DNA from: Thiohalocapsa sp.
GTDB lineage: Bacteria > Pseudomonadota > Gammaproteobacteria > Chromatiales > Chromatiaceae
Assembly: GCF_019695415.1 (NCBI RefSeq)
Contig: NZ_JAIFKJ010000513.1
Location: 1 to 9,389, forward strand
DNA length: 9,389 bases
Direction: 5' to 3'
The position numbers and the translations under genes were made by a program. Of this stretch, positions 1-5,549 are shown piece after piece; positions within the stretch are counted from its first letter, which is position 1, and every line of letters begins with the position of its first letter. A model generated the notes under the pieces. The model did not search any database, had not been told where the DNA came from, and was given only the letters and a program-made list of their open reading frames with translations.

Positions 1-52
1 AATGGCGGGGCGTCCTGCCCCGCGCGGGAAGCGCCAATAAATCGGCGCTTCC
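1..52 (-). repeat. Left copy of a 52-bp multi-hairpin repeat (inverted relative to 9306-9357)
   Basis: This stretch is the reverse complement of 9306-9357 with two mismatches. It holds two stem-loops: GCGGGGC (5-11) pairs with GCCCCGC (17-23) around a 5-nt loop, and GGAAGCGCC (27-35) pairs with GGCGCTTCC (44-52) around an 8-nt loop. The right-hand copy continues into a third hairpin, so this copy probably also extends beyond the window edge. It resembles a dispersed REP/BIME-type intergenic palindrome. No transposase or flanking target duplication is visible. Confidence 0.8.
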
Positions 53-239
53 TTAGGCATATCCAGAGGAGATTGGACAAGACGATCGTAGCTGTTCGTC
101 TTTCACCCTTAACCTGGGGCCAAGCCTTGGCCAAGCTGATCCAAGTTCGGGGCAGACCCTGCGTCTGGGCGCCGGACGGCCCGCGCGCGGCCGGCGTGGT
201 CAGCTACAATCCGTGTCGGATCGACATGGGGTAGGGTCC
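53..239. other. Leader region before crcB, no convincing gene
   Basis: I see no gene, tRNA or clear promoter here. A frame stays open from position 1 to the TAG at 232-234, but it has no ATG and no recognisable protein, and its only candidate start (TTG 73) lies 1 nt from a GAGGAG. I looked for the conserved folds of a crcB fluoride riboswitch and could not find them. In many gammaproteobacteria rarA/lolA lies upstream of serS or crcB, but none of it is in this window. Confidence 0.5.
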
Positions 240-614
240 TTGCTGCAGCTTCTGGCCATCGCCGCCGGTGGCGCGCTCGGTGCGCTGGCGCGTTTTCTTG
301 TCTCCACCGGCGTTTACCGGCTGTTGGGGAGGGATTTCCCCTGGGGCACCTTGAGCGTCAACGTGCTGGGCTCCTTCGTGATGGGGCTTCTGTTCGTGCT
401 GCTGCTGGAGCGGAGCCTGCTGGCCGCAGAGCTGCGGGCGGCCATACTCATCGGCTTCCTTGGCTCCTTCACCACGTTCTCCACCTTTTCGCTGGAGACC
501 TTGACGCTGATGGAGCAGGGCGAGATGCTGCCGGCCCTGCTGAACATCGCCGTCAGCGTGCTGGTCTGCATCGCCGCCTGCTGGGCCGGCATCGCTGCCG
601 CGAGGGCATTATGA
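240..614 (+). CDS. crcB: CrcB/Fluc fluoride ion channel
   Basis: This is a small inner-membrane protein that exports fluoride; family members act as antiparallel dimers. It shows four hydrophobic segments (about residues 2-22, 33-57, 65-88 and 98-121), the N-terminal GGALGALARF motif, the conserved Asn in PWGTLSVNVLGS, and the family signature GFLGSFTTFSTFSLE at about residues 72-86. Start choice: the frame opens at GTG 213, which has no Shine-Dalgarno. I prefer TTG 240 because it gives MLQLLAIAAGG..., which lines up with the E. coli N-terminus as I recall it, gives 124 residues (E. coli has 127), and follows a G-rich stretch. The gene ends in an ATGA overlap with the DUF190 gene, so the two are probably translationally coupled. 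The family call is sure; the start is not. Confidence 0.93.
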   Translation: MLQLLAIAAGGALGALARFLVSTGVYRLLGRDFPWGTLSVNVLGSFVMGLLFVLLLERSLLAAELRAAILIGFLGSFTTFSTFSLETLTLMEQGEMLPALLNIAVSVLVCIAACWAGIAAARAL

Positions 615-973
615 GCGAGCCGCAACCGCACACCGACACGACCAACAGCCCAGAGGAGCAGCAGCTCCTCTGGGCCACCATGGTGCGCGTCTACCTGAGT
701 GAGTCCGATCATGGCCTGAAGGCCCTGCTCAAGTGCCTGCACGATGAGCTGCGTGTCTGCGGTGCCACCGTGACGCGCGGTGTCGCCGGCTTTGGTGCCT
801 CCGGCGTGGTGCACGGCACGAGCCTGGTGGATCTCTCTTCGGATCTGCCACTGGTGCTGGAGTTCTTCGACCGCCCGGACCGCGCCCGTGCCGCCATCGA
901 GCGGATCAAAGACTTCGTCGAGCCGGGGCATGTGGTGTCCTGGAGCGTCAGTGTCGAAAGCAACGGCCGGTAG
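611..973 (+). CDS. DUF190 family protein (PII-like fold), CrcB partner
   Basis: This 120-residue soluble protein belongs to DUF190. The diagnostic core is residues 51-87: GATVTRGVAGFGASG, then a His at 68, then LSSDLPLVLEFFD. Before it comes an MVRVYL strand and an ESDHG helix start (about 24-35). DUF190 proteins have a ferredoxin-like fold related to PII signal proteins and are often encoded beside crcB; their biochemical role is not established to my knowledge. ATG 611 overlaps the crcB stop by four bases and is preceded by GAGGG (602-606), so it is probably translated by coupling. The first 20 or so residues are polar and unconserved-looking, so Met24 is a possible alternative start, but the overlap favours 611. 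It may be a regulatory or accessory subunit for fluoride export; that is inference. Confidence 0.9.
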   Translation: MSEPQPHTDTTNSPEEQQLLWATMVRVYLSESDHGLKALLKCLHDELRVCGATVTRGVAGFGASGVVHGTSLVDLSSDLPLVLEFFDRPDRARAAIERIKDFVEPGHVVSWSVSVESNGR

Positions 974-976
974 GAT

Positions 977-998
977 GCCCAATCAATCGGCGTTTCCC
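977..998. repeat. Decayed partial copy of the end repeat, upstream of serS
   Basis: The bases CCAATCAATCGGCG (979-992) match the reverse complement of the right-end repeat exactly, and TTCCC (994-998) continues the match after one mismatch; one base is missing on the left. The GC-rich second hairpin is absent. It sits between the DUF190 stop and the serS start, in the same orientation as the copy at 1-52. It is a short match, so chance is not fully excluded. Confidence 0.5.
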
Positions 999-1018
999 TC
1001 GATCAACGAGACCGAATC

Positions 1019-2320
1019 ATGCTGGACCCGAAACTGCTGCGCGCCGACCTCGACCATGTCGCCGCACAGCTCGCCCGCCGCGGCGTTGCTGTAGACACTG
1101 CCCGCCTGCAAGCCCTGGAGACGCGCCGCAAAGCATTGCAGACGCAGGTGCAGGAGCTGCAAAACCTGCGCAACACCCGCTCCAAGGCCATCGGCAAGGC
1201 CAAGGCGGCGGGGGAGGATATCGAGCCGCTCAAGGCCGAGATCGCCGGGCTCGGCGACCAGCTGAAGGCCCTCGACAACGACCTCGCCGAGCTTCAGGCC
1301 GAGCTGCGCGCTATCAGCCTCGGCCTGCCCAACCTGCCGGATGCGAGCGTGCCGGACGGCGCCGACGAGTCCGCCAACCGCGAGGAGCGCCGCTGGGGCG
1401 ACCCGCCGGCATTCGATTTCACGCCCAAGGATCATGTGGATCTCGGCGTGCCCGCCGGCTGGATGGACTTCGACGCCGCCGCCAAGCTCACGGCGGCGCG
1501 CTTCGTGGTGCTGAGCGGGCCGCTCGCCAGGCTGCACCGGGCGCTGATCCAGTTCATGCTGGACGTGCACACCACCGAGCATGGCTACACCGAGACCTAT
1601 GTGCCCTACCTGGTGAACGCGGACAGCCTCACCGGCACTGGTCAGCTGCCCAAATTCGCCGCCGACCTCTTCCGAGTGCCGGGCGGCCAATCCGACGAGG
1701 GCGACGCCGGTCGGGACTTCTATCTGATCCCCACCGCCGAGGTGCCGGTGACCAACCTAGTGCGGGACGTCATCGTCGAAGCCGACGCCATGCCGCGCAA
1801 ATGGGTCGCCCATACCCCCTGCTTCCGCAGCGAGGCGGGCTCTTACGGCAAGGACACCCGCGGCATGATCCGCCAGCACCAGTTCGAGAAAGTGGAGTTG
1901 GTGCAGGCCGTGCGCCCGCAAGACTCGTTCCATGCGCTGGAGGCGCTGACGGGTCATGCCGAGACCATCCTGCAGCGCTTGCAGCTGCCGTATCGCGTGG
2001 TAACGCTCTGCACTGGTGACCTCGGCTTCAGCGCTGTCAAAACCTACGACCTGGAGGTCTGGCTGCCGGGGCAGGACCGCTATCGGGAGATTTCTTCCTG
2101 CTCCAGCTTCGGCGACTTCCAGGCGCGGCGGCTGCAGGCGCGCTGGCGCAACCCCGAGACCAACAAGCCCGAGCTGGTGCACACGCTGAACGGCTCGGGC
2201 CTCGCCGTAGGCCGCACGCTGGTGGCGGTGCTCGAGAACTACCAGTGCGCGGACGGCAGCGTCCGAGTGCCGGATGCGCTGGTGCCCTACATGGGCGGGC
2301 TCGAGGTGCTGCGGCCCTGA
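1019..2320 (+). CDS. serS: Seryl-tRNA synthetase
   Basis: This class II aminoacyl-tRNA synthetase charges tRNA-Ser (and tRNA-Sec) with serine in the cytoplasm. At 433 residues it is the usual bacterial length (E. coli 430). Residues about 27-100 are rich in charged heptads and form the tRNA-binding coiled-coil arm. The core shows the serine-binding TAEV (239-242), motif 2 around PCFRSEAGSYGKDTRG (267-282) with HQFEKVEL (287-294), REISSCSSFGDFQARR (356-371), and motif 3 NGSGLAVGRTLVAVLEN (391-407). The start MLDPKLLR matches the family. ATG 1019 is preceded by GAG at 1008-1010. It lies 45 bp after the DUF190 gene on the same strand and may be co-transcribed or have its own promoter. An inverted REP pair follows the stop at once. 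It looks complete and functional. Confidence 0.98.
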   Translation: MLDPKLLRADLDHVAAQLARRGVAVDTARLQALETRRKALQTQVQELQNLRNTRSKAIGKAKAAGEDIEPLKAEIAGLGDQLKALDNDLAELQAELRAISLGLPNLPDASVPDGADESANREERRWGDPPAFDFTPKDHVDLGVPAGWMDFDAAAKLTAARFVVLSGPLARLHRALIQFMLDVHTTEHGYTETYVPYLVNADSLTGTGQLPKFAADLFRVPGGQSDEGDAGRDFYLIPTAEVPVTNLVRDVIVEADAMPRKWVAHTPCFRSEAGSYGKDTRGMIRQHQFEKVELVQAVRPQDSFHALEALTGHAETILQRLQLPYRVVTLCTGDLGFSAVKTYDLEVWLPGQDRYREISSCSSFGDFQARRLQARWRNPETNKPELVHTLNGSGLAVGRTLVAVLENYQCADGSVRVPDALVPYMGGLEVLRP

Positions 2321-2322
2321 CG

Positions 2323-2397
2323 CCCTGTGGGAGCGGCCTCTGGCCGCGACTCACTCAGCCGGGCCGTCGTCGCGGCCAGAGGGGCGCTCCCACAGGG
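2323..2397. repeat. Inverted pair of REP-type palindromes after serS, possible terminator
   Basis: The left arm at 2323-2350 and the right arm at 2369-2397 are reverse complements apart from one inserted and one changed base, leaving an 18-nt loop. Each arm contains a smaller palindrome, GCGGCC/GGCCGC type, giving the GTGGGAGCGGCC...GGCCGCGA pattern typical of gammaproteobacterial REP sequences. It starts 3 bp after the serS stop and ends 9 bp before the stop of the convergent small gene. It could end transcription from both sides or protect 3' ends. There is no T-run, so classic intrinsic termination is unproven. Confidence 0.8.
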
Positions 2398-2406
2398 CCA
2401 ATCTCT

Positions 2407-2559
2407 TCAGTCGTCGCCGGCCTTGGTCTCGGCCTGCTCTGCCTTGGCTTCGCGCTCGGCCTTCAGCCGCTTAAGCTTGTTCTGCTGCGACACGTAGAAC
2501 CAGGCCACAGCGCCGATAATGACAAGGAATTCGAGGCCCTTCAGGGAGCTTGAATCCAT
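2407..2559 (-). CDS. Small single-pass membrane protein, 50 residues, unknown function
   Basis: I do not recognise this family. The gene starts at ATG (2559-2557) with a perfect GGAGG (complement of 2569-2573) nine bases upstream, and ends in TGA (2409-2407). The protein begins MDSSSLKGLE. It has one hydrophobic segment (about residues 9-23, FLVIIGAVAWFYV), then a strongly charged helical tail rich in Lys, Glu and Ala (about 27-47) ending GDD. That is the layout of a tail-in-cytoplasm membrane microprotein with a coiled-coil-like helix. It lies 142 bp downstream of the V-ATPase subunit D gene on the same strand, so they may share a transcript, and it faces serS convergently. The strong ribosome binding site and sensible amphipathic design make it likely real although it is short. 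Confidence 0.75.
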   Translation of the reverse strand: MDSSSLKGLEFLVIIGAVAWFYVSQQNKLKRLKAEREAKAEQAETKAGDD

Positions 2560-2568
2560 GATTGTGAT

Positions 2569-2573
2569 CCTCC
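2569..2573 (-). promoter_or_regulatory. Shine-Dalgarno of the 50-residue membrane protein
   Basis: The complement reads GGAGG with a 9-nt spacer to ATG 2559. It is the best ribosome binding site in the window and the main evidence, besides composition, that this short frame is translated. Confidence 0.7.
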
Positions 2574-2592
2574 GGGTGGGTGGTCGGGTGAC

Positions 2593-2610
2593 GGCGGCGG
2601 TGCCGCCGCC
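2593..2610. other. GC hairpin between subunit D gene and the small gene
   Basis: GGCGGCG (2593-2599) pairs with CGCCGCC (2604-2610) around a GTGC loop. It lies in the 142-bp gap between two same-strand genes, 34 bp upstream of the small gene's start. It could slow or partly end transcription from the subunit D gene or act as an mRNA processing site. There is no T-run. The rest of 2560-2701 shows only another weak stem (2649-2671). Confidence 0.3.
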
Positions 2611-2701
2611 CCACAGGGTCCAATGACGGCGACTTCGCGCGCCATCAACTGGGTCGATGCCGACAACCCAGCGCGTCCCTACCGCGCTGGCTCACACGCC
2701 C

Positions 2702-3334
2702 TCAGCCAGCCGCCGTCTCCTGGCGCTCACGCAGCACCTTGACCTGGAACAGCGTGTTGCGCTCTTCCTCTTCCAGCGCCGACTGGATGAAATGAATGGT
2801 GCGCCGGTACAGCGGGATGATGTTGTACTTGAGCGCATTGACACGCTTCTGCGCCTTGCGCTGCTCCTCCATGAGCCGGTGCAGTGCGATCTCCACCTCG
2901 CCGAGCTGCGCCAGCACCACGGCGGCGTCGGCCAGGCGCTCGCGGGTGGTGTCGAAGCTCGCATCGCTGCCGAGCAGGCCCACGGGCTCGATGGGCCGGC
3001 GCCCTGCGGTAACGGCGGGGTACTCCACACCCAGTGAGCGCCGGGGCAGGATGTCCACGCTGAGCACCGCCGGCGCACCGAGAGCCGCCTGATGAAGGCC
3101 GCGGCTGCCCATGCGCAGATGGGTGATGCCGAGGCAGCGGTAGGCCTCGTCCAGTGCCCGCTGGCTCGCCTCACGCAGGCGGCGGTACTCGCCGATGCGC
3201 TCGTACACCAGGCGCGTCAGCAGCTCGCGCTTGCGCTCCAGCAGGTCATGGCCTTCTTCGAGGAATTTGACCTGCTTCTTGAGCGTGAGCAGCGTGTTCT
3301 TGGTGGGCGGGACCTTGAGGACTTGCTGGGCCAT
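2702..3334 (-). CDS. atpD: V-type ATP synthase/ATPase subunit D (lone copy)
   Basis: This 210-residue protein is the central-stalk (rotor shaft) subunit D of V/A-type ATPases, which links the catalytic A3B3 head to the membrane ring. Family features seen: the N-terminal PPTKNTLLTLKKQ (9-21), a long helix with LLERKRELL (31-39), a variable middle (about 75-125), and the C-terminal helix KRVNALKYNIIPLYRRTI (163-180) followed by EEEERNTLFQVKVLR. Helices at both ends form the antiparallel coiled coil. Length is normal, with no frameshift. No A, B, C, E, F, I or K subunit gene is adjacent: upstream is a photolyase (81-bp gap), downstream the 50-residue protein. Bacterial V-ATPase genes normally form one operon, so this is an isolated copy. 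ATG 3334 fits the family start but has no clear Shine-Dalgarno. The symbol follows V-type naming, not F-type beta subunit. Confidence 0.93.
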   Translation of the reverse strand: MAQQVLKVPPTKNTLLTLKKQVKFLEEGHDLLERKRELLTRLVYERIGEYRRLREASQRALDEAYRCLGITHLRMGSRGLHQAALGAPAVLSVDILPRRSLGVEYPAVTAGRRPIEPVGLLGSDASFDTTRERLADAAVVLAQLGEVEIALHRLMEEQRKAQKRVNALKYNIIPLYRRTIHFIQSALEEEERNTLFQVKVLRERQETAAG

Positions 3335-3365
3335 GGCGGTACGGCGTCGGCTTGCTAGGCGGTTT

Positions 3366-3381
3366 CCCTAGCCCAATAGGG
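3366..3381. other. Short hairpin between photolyase and subunit D genes
   Basis: CCCTA (3366-3370) pairs with TAGGG (3377-3381) around a 6-nt loop, in the 81-bp gap downstream of the photolyase stop. It is small and lacks a T-run, so I regard a terminator role as weak. Confidence 0.2.
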
Positions 3382-3415
3382 TAGCGCGGCCCGCGCCGGC
3401 TGGCGATGGCCGCCG

Positions 3416-4870
3416 TCAACCCGACTTGATCTGCTCGAACGCGGCCAAGGCCTCGTCGCGAGACGCCTTCAGGTCCACCGCAGGCTGCGGGTAGTGATCC
3501 CCGAGCCGGATGCCCACGGCATCCAGCTCCGCCGGCTTGCCCGCCCAGGGCTGGTGGATCAGCTTGTTCGGCAGGGCGCTAAGCTCCGGGCACCAGCGGC
3601 GCACATAGTCGCCGGCGGCATCGAAGCGCTCCCCCTGGCGCACCGGATTGAAGATGCGAAAGTAGGGCGCGGCATCGGCGCCGCTCCCGGCTGCCCACTG
3701 CCAGCCCTGGGTGTTGCTCGCGAGGTCGGCGTCCACCAGGGTATCCCAGAACCAACGCGCGCCTTCCTGCCAAGGCAGGCGCAGATTCTTGGTGAGAAAC
3801 GAGGCCACCACCATGCGCACCCGATTGTGCATCCAGCCGGTGTGCCAGAGCTGGCGCATGCCGGCATCCACAATGGGTATGCCGGTGCGCCCGAGCTGCC
3901 ATGCCGTGAGCAGCGCGTTGTCGTCATCGCGACGCCAGGGGAAGTCAGCAAACTTGGCGTCCAGGGGTTCCAGCGGTGTCCGTGGAAAGTGAAACAGCAT
4001 CTGCATGCTGAACTCCCGCCACCCCAGCTCGCGCACGAAGTGCCCGGCGCCGCCTTCGGTCATAACGCCGCCCGCCTCGCGCACTGCCGCCAGGATCTGT
4101 CGCGGGCCGAGCTCGCCCCAATGGATGTGCGGCGAGAGCGCCGAGGTGCCGGCTTCGGCTGGTCGCTCTCGGCCATCGGTATAGTCCTGCACTGCGTCAT
4201 CCAGAAAGGCCCGGAGACGGGCCGCGGCGCCAGCGGCGCCGGGCCGCCAGGTATCGGCGAGGCCCTGGTCCCAGCGGACCTTGGGCATCAGCTCCAGGGC
4301 CTCGATGGACAGGGACTCGAGTCCGTCTGGCAGCCCAGGCAGCCCTGACGGCGCAGGGCAGGGTGCTGGCACCTCATCCAGCCTCGGCACGCAGCGCCGC
4401 CAGTAGGGGCTGAACACCCGGTAGGGATCGCCGGCGCCGGTCTTGAGGGTCCAGGGCTCGAATAGCATCGCCGCGTTGTGGCTCTCGCAGTGGATGCCTT
4501 CGGCGCGCAGGGCCTGCTTCACGGCCGTGTCGCGCTTGATGGTGGCAGGCTCGTATAGGCGGTTCCAGTGGCACTCGCTGGCGCCGGCGGCCTTGACCAG
4601 CCACCGCAGGGTCGGCAGCGATTCGCCGCGGGCCACGAACAGCGCCGAGCCGGCGGCGGCCAGGTCGGCGGCCAGCGCTGTCAGGCTATGGTGCAGCCAC
4701 CAGCGCGCGGCGCCACCCGGCTCCCAGGGGGCCTCCTCGTCCGGTGCATGGATGTAGACGGGCACCACGCGCTCGCAACGGGCCAAGGCGGCGGCCAGGG
4801 CCGGATTGTCGGCGAGGCGGAGATCGCGGCGGAGCCATAAGATGGCCGTCTTGGGCGTGCTGGCCGGCAT
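3416..4870 (-). CDS. phrB: Deoxyribodipyrimidine (CPD) photolyase
   Basis: This FAD-dependent enzyme uses blue/near-UV light to split cyclobutane pyrimidine dimers. At 484 residues it matches E. coli PhrB (472). An N-terminal Rossmann antenna domain begins AILWLRRDLRLADNPAL (9-25). The FAD domain shows TSALSPHIHWGEL (242-254), WREF (284-287), GIPIVDAGMRQLWHTGWMHNR (330-350) and GWQWAAGSGADAAPYFRIFNP (389-409). By recalled alignment to E. coli, the electron-transfer tryptophans fall at W312, W367 and W390 and the FAD N5 Asn at N386, so an active enzyme is expected. The SGADAAPYFR segment is more like alphaproteobacterial PhrA (class III) than the STGTDAAPYFR of classic class I, so the subclass is open. 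ATG 4870 has AGGA (complement of 4878-4881) seven bases upstream. The gene is divergent from the GNAT gene. Confidence 0.95.
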   Translation of the reverse strand: MPASTPKTAILWLRRDLRLADNPALAAALARCERVVPVYIHAPDEEAPWEPGGAARWWLHHSLTALAADLAAAGSALFVARGESLPTLRWLVKAAGASECHWNRLYEPATIKRDTAVKQALRAEGIHCESHNAAMLFEPWTLKTGAGDPYRVFSPYWRRCVPRLDEVPAPCPAPSGLPGLPDGLESLSIEALELMPKVRWDQGLADTWRPGAAGAAARLRAFLDDAVQDYTDGRERPAEAGTSALSPHIHWGELGPRQILAAVREAGGVMTEGGAGHFVRELGWREFSMQMLFHFPRTPLEPLDAKFADFPWRRDDDNALLTAWQLGRTGIPIVDAGMRQLWHTGWMHNRVRMVVASFLTKNLRLPWQEGARWFWDTLVDADLASNTQGWQWAAGSGADAAPYFRIFNPVRQGERFDAAGDYVRRWCPELSALPNKLIHQPWAGKPAELDAVGIRLGDHYPQPAVDLKASRDEALAAFEQIKSG

Positions 4871-4961
4871 GCTGTCGTCCTATGGGCTGGCGTTGTTTGC
4901 AGTGGTGGGGATAATCGGGGCCTTCTCGTGGAATCACCGCGGAGCCCCCGAGCTTGAATGA
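4842..4961 (+). CDS. Possible 39-residue hydrophobic microprotein overlapping two genes
   Basis: This is doubtful. An ATG at 4842 follows GGAG (4831-4834) with a 7-nt spacer and opens 39 codons to TGA 4959-4961. The product would hold a hydrophobic span (about residues 15-29, YGLALFAVVGIIGAF) and a polar tail. It runs antisense over the first 29 bases of the photolyase gene and its stop overlaps the GNAT start (TTG 4954), so it could be a leader peptide or coupled microprotein. It may equally be a chance open frame in the divergent promoter region. Met10 (4869) is an alternative start but has no Shine-Dalgarno. Confidence 0.22.
   Translation: MAVLGVLAGMLSSYGLALFAVVGIIGAFSWNHRGAPELE
4871..4953. 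promoter_or_regulatory. Divergent intergenic region, photolyase and GNAT
   Basis: Both genes must be started from this 83-bp gap or from within each other's 5' ends. GATAAT at 4910-4915 resembles a -10 box for the GNAT gene, but no good -35 stands 17 bases upstream, so I do not assign a promoter. Ribosome sites: AGGA (complement of 4878-4881) for photolyase and GGAG 4941-4944 for GNAT. Confidence 0.35.
4941..4944 (+). promoter_or_regulatory. Shine-Dalgarno supporting the TTG start of the GNAT gene
   Basis: GGAG lies nine bases before TTG 4954. The nearby ATG 4958 is in a different frame that closes after 70 codons, so the TTG is the start that yields the GNAT protein. Confidence 0.6.
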
Positions 4962-5451
4962 GCCAACCGTTGAGATCCACAGTGCCGATCTCGCCAGTGG
5001 GCGGGACGCGGCCGACCTCATTGCCGTGCTCGATAGCTATGCGGCCGATCCGATGGGCGCGGGCAAGCCGCTGCCGGCTGCGACCAAGGCGGAGCTGGTG
5101 TCGGCCCTGCGAAGCTTCCCGGGCGCGTCAGTCCTGCTGGCACGGATGGGAACGGAGCCCGTGGGCGTAGCCGTGTGCTTCACCGGGTTTTCCACCTTCC
5201 GGGCGCGGGCGCTCACCAATGTGCATGACCTCGCCGTCCTGCCCGGCTGGCGCGGCCGGGGCATTGGCCGACGGTTGCTGGCGGCGGTGGAAGACCTCGC
5301 CCGCGCGCGCGGCCACTGCAAGATCACGCTGGAAGTGCGCGAAGACAACCCCGCCGCCATGGCCCTCTACCGACGGCTCGGCTTCGGCGCCGGCATCAGC
5401 GCCGGTGATCTCGTGCAGCATGTCTTTCTGGAGAAGCGGCTCGAGGATTGA
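4954..5451 (+). CDS. GNAT family N-acetyltransferase
   Basis: This 165-residue protein moves an acetyl group from acetyl-CoA to an unknown amine. The acetyl-CoA pyrophosphate loop is RGRGIG (100-105), preceded by the beta4 strand LTNVHDLAVLPGW (87-99). Motif B follows with KITLEVREDNPAAMALYRRLGF (123-144). The N-terminal YAADPMGAGKPLP (29-41) and AVCFTGFSTF (73-82) mark a recurring bacterial subgroup whose substrate I do not know. No membrane segment or extra domain is present. The start is TTG 4954, supported by GGAG at 4941-4944; no in-frame ATG exists near the N-terminus. It is divergent from the photolyase gene and convergent with the deacetylase gene. Its position beside a deacetylase and a second acetyltransferase is suggestive, but a protein-lysine substrate is not shown. 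Confidence 0.93.
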   Translation: MNEPTVEIHSADLASGRDAADLIAVLDSYAADPMGAGKPLPAATKAELVSALRSFPGASVLLARMGTEPVGVAVCFTGFSTFRARALTNVHDLAVLPGWRGRGIGRRLLAAVEDLARARGHCKITLEVREDNPAAMALYRRLGFGAGISAGDLVQHVFLEKRLED

Positions 5452-5464
5452 CCCCGCCGCGGGG
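5452..5464. terminator. Hairpin just after the GNAT stop
   Basis: CCCCG (5452-5456) pairs with CGGGG (5460-5464) around a CCG loop, directly after the TGA. It lacks a T-run, so it is at most a weak or rho-assisted end. Confidence 0.3.
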
Positions 5465-5488
5465 CGGCCATGTCGTCTTCGGTGGGCC

Positions 5489-5533
5489 CCAACGCTCCAG
5501 CGTTGGAGCGTTGGAGCGTTGGGCGGACGCTCC
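5489..5533. repeat. Three tandem AGCGTTGG units inside a slippable hairpin
   Basis: Three direct 8-bp units AGCGTTGG run from 5499 to 5522. CCAACGCT (5489-5496) is the exact complement of the unit, so it can pair with unit 1, 2 or 3, making alternative hairpins with loops of 2, 10 or 18 nt. A further stem joins GGAGCGT (5513-5519) to ACGCTCC (5527-5533). It lies between the convergent GNAT and deacetylase genes, so a bidirectional transcription end is plausible. Confidence 0.65.
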
Positions 5534-5549
5534 GTATCTGGCCGCGTGC

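Noticed and set aside
205..210. TACAAT as a -10 box for crcB
   Set aside because: No -35-like hexamer stands at the right spacing (the region is all C and G), so it is not enough to call a promoter.
1..234. Frame open from the window edge to TAG 232-234, with a TTG at 73 after GAGGAG
   Set aside because: The spacer from GAGGAG to TTG is only 1 nt, there is no ATG, the frame runs through the hairpin repeat, and the product is not recognisable.
53..239. Fluoride riboswitch before crcB
   Set aside because: I could not find the conserved riboswitch segments by eye. A covariance-model search would be decisive.
314..982. 222-codon minus-strand open frame across crcB and DUF190
   Set aside because: It is antisense to two genes with clear family motifs. 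It is open only because of GC-rich codon use, and its product has no recognisable features.
983..1690. 235-codon minus-strand frame opposite serS
   Set aside because: It is a shadow of serS codon positions; the serS motifs leave no doubt about the coding strand.
3494..4348. 284-codon plus-strand frame opposite the photolyase gene
   Set aside because: It is antisense to conserved photolyase motifs, with low-complexity His/Pro/Gly-rich translation and no Shine-Dalgarno.
5499..5522. CRISPR-like or origin-like short repeats
   Set aside because: The units are 8 bp and directly adjacent with no spacers; no cas genes or iteron context exist.
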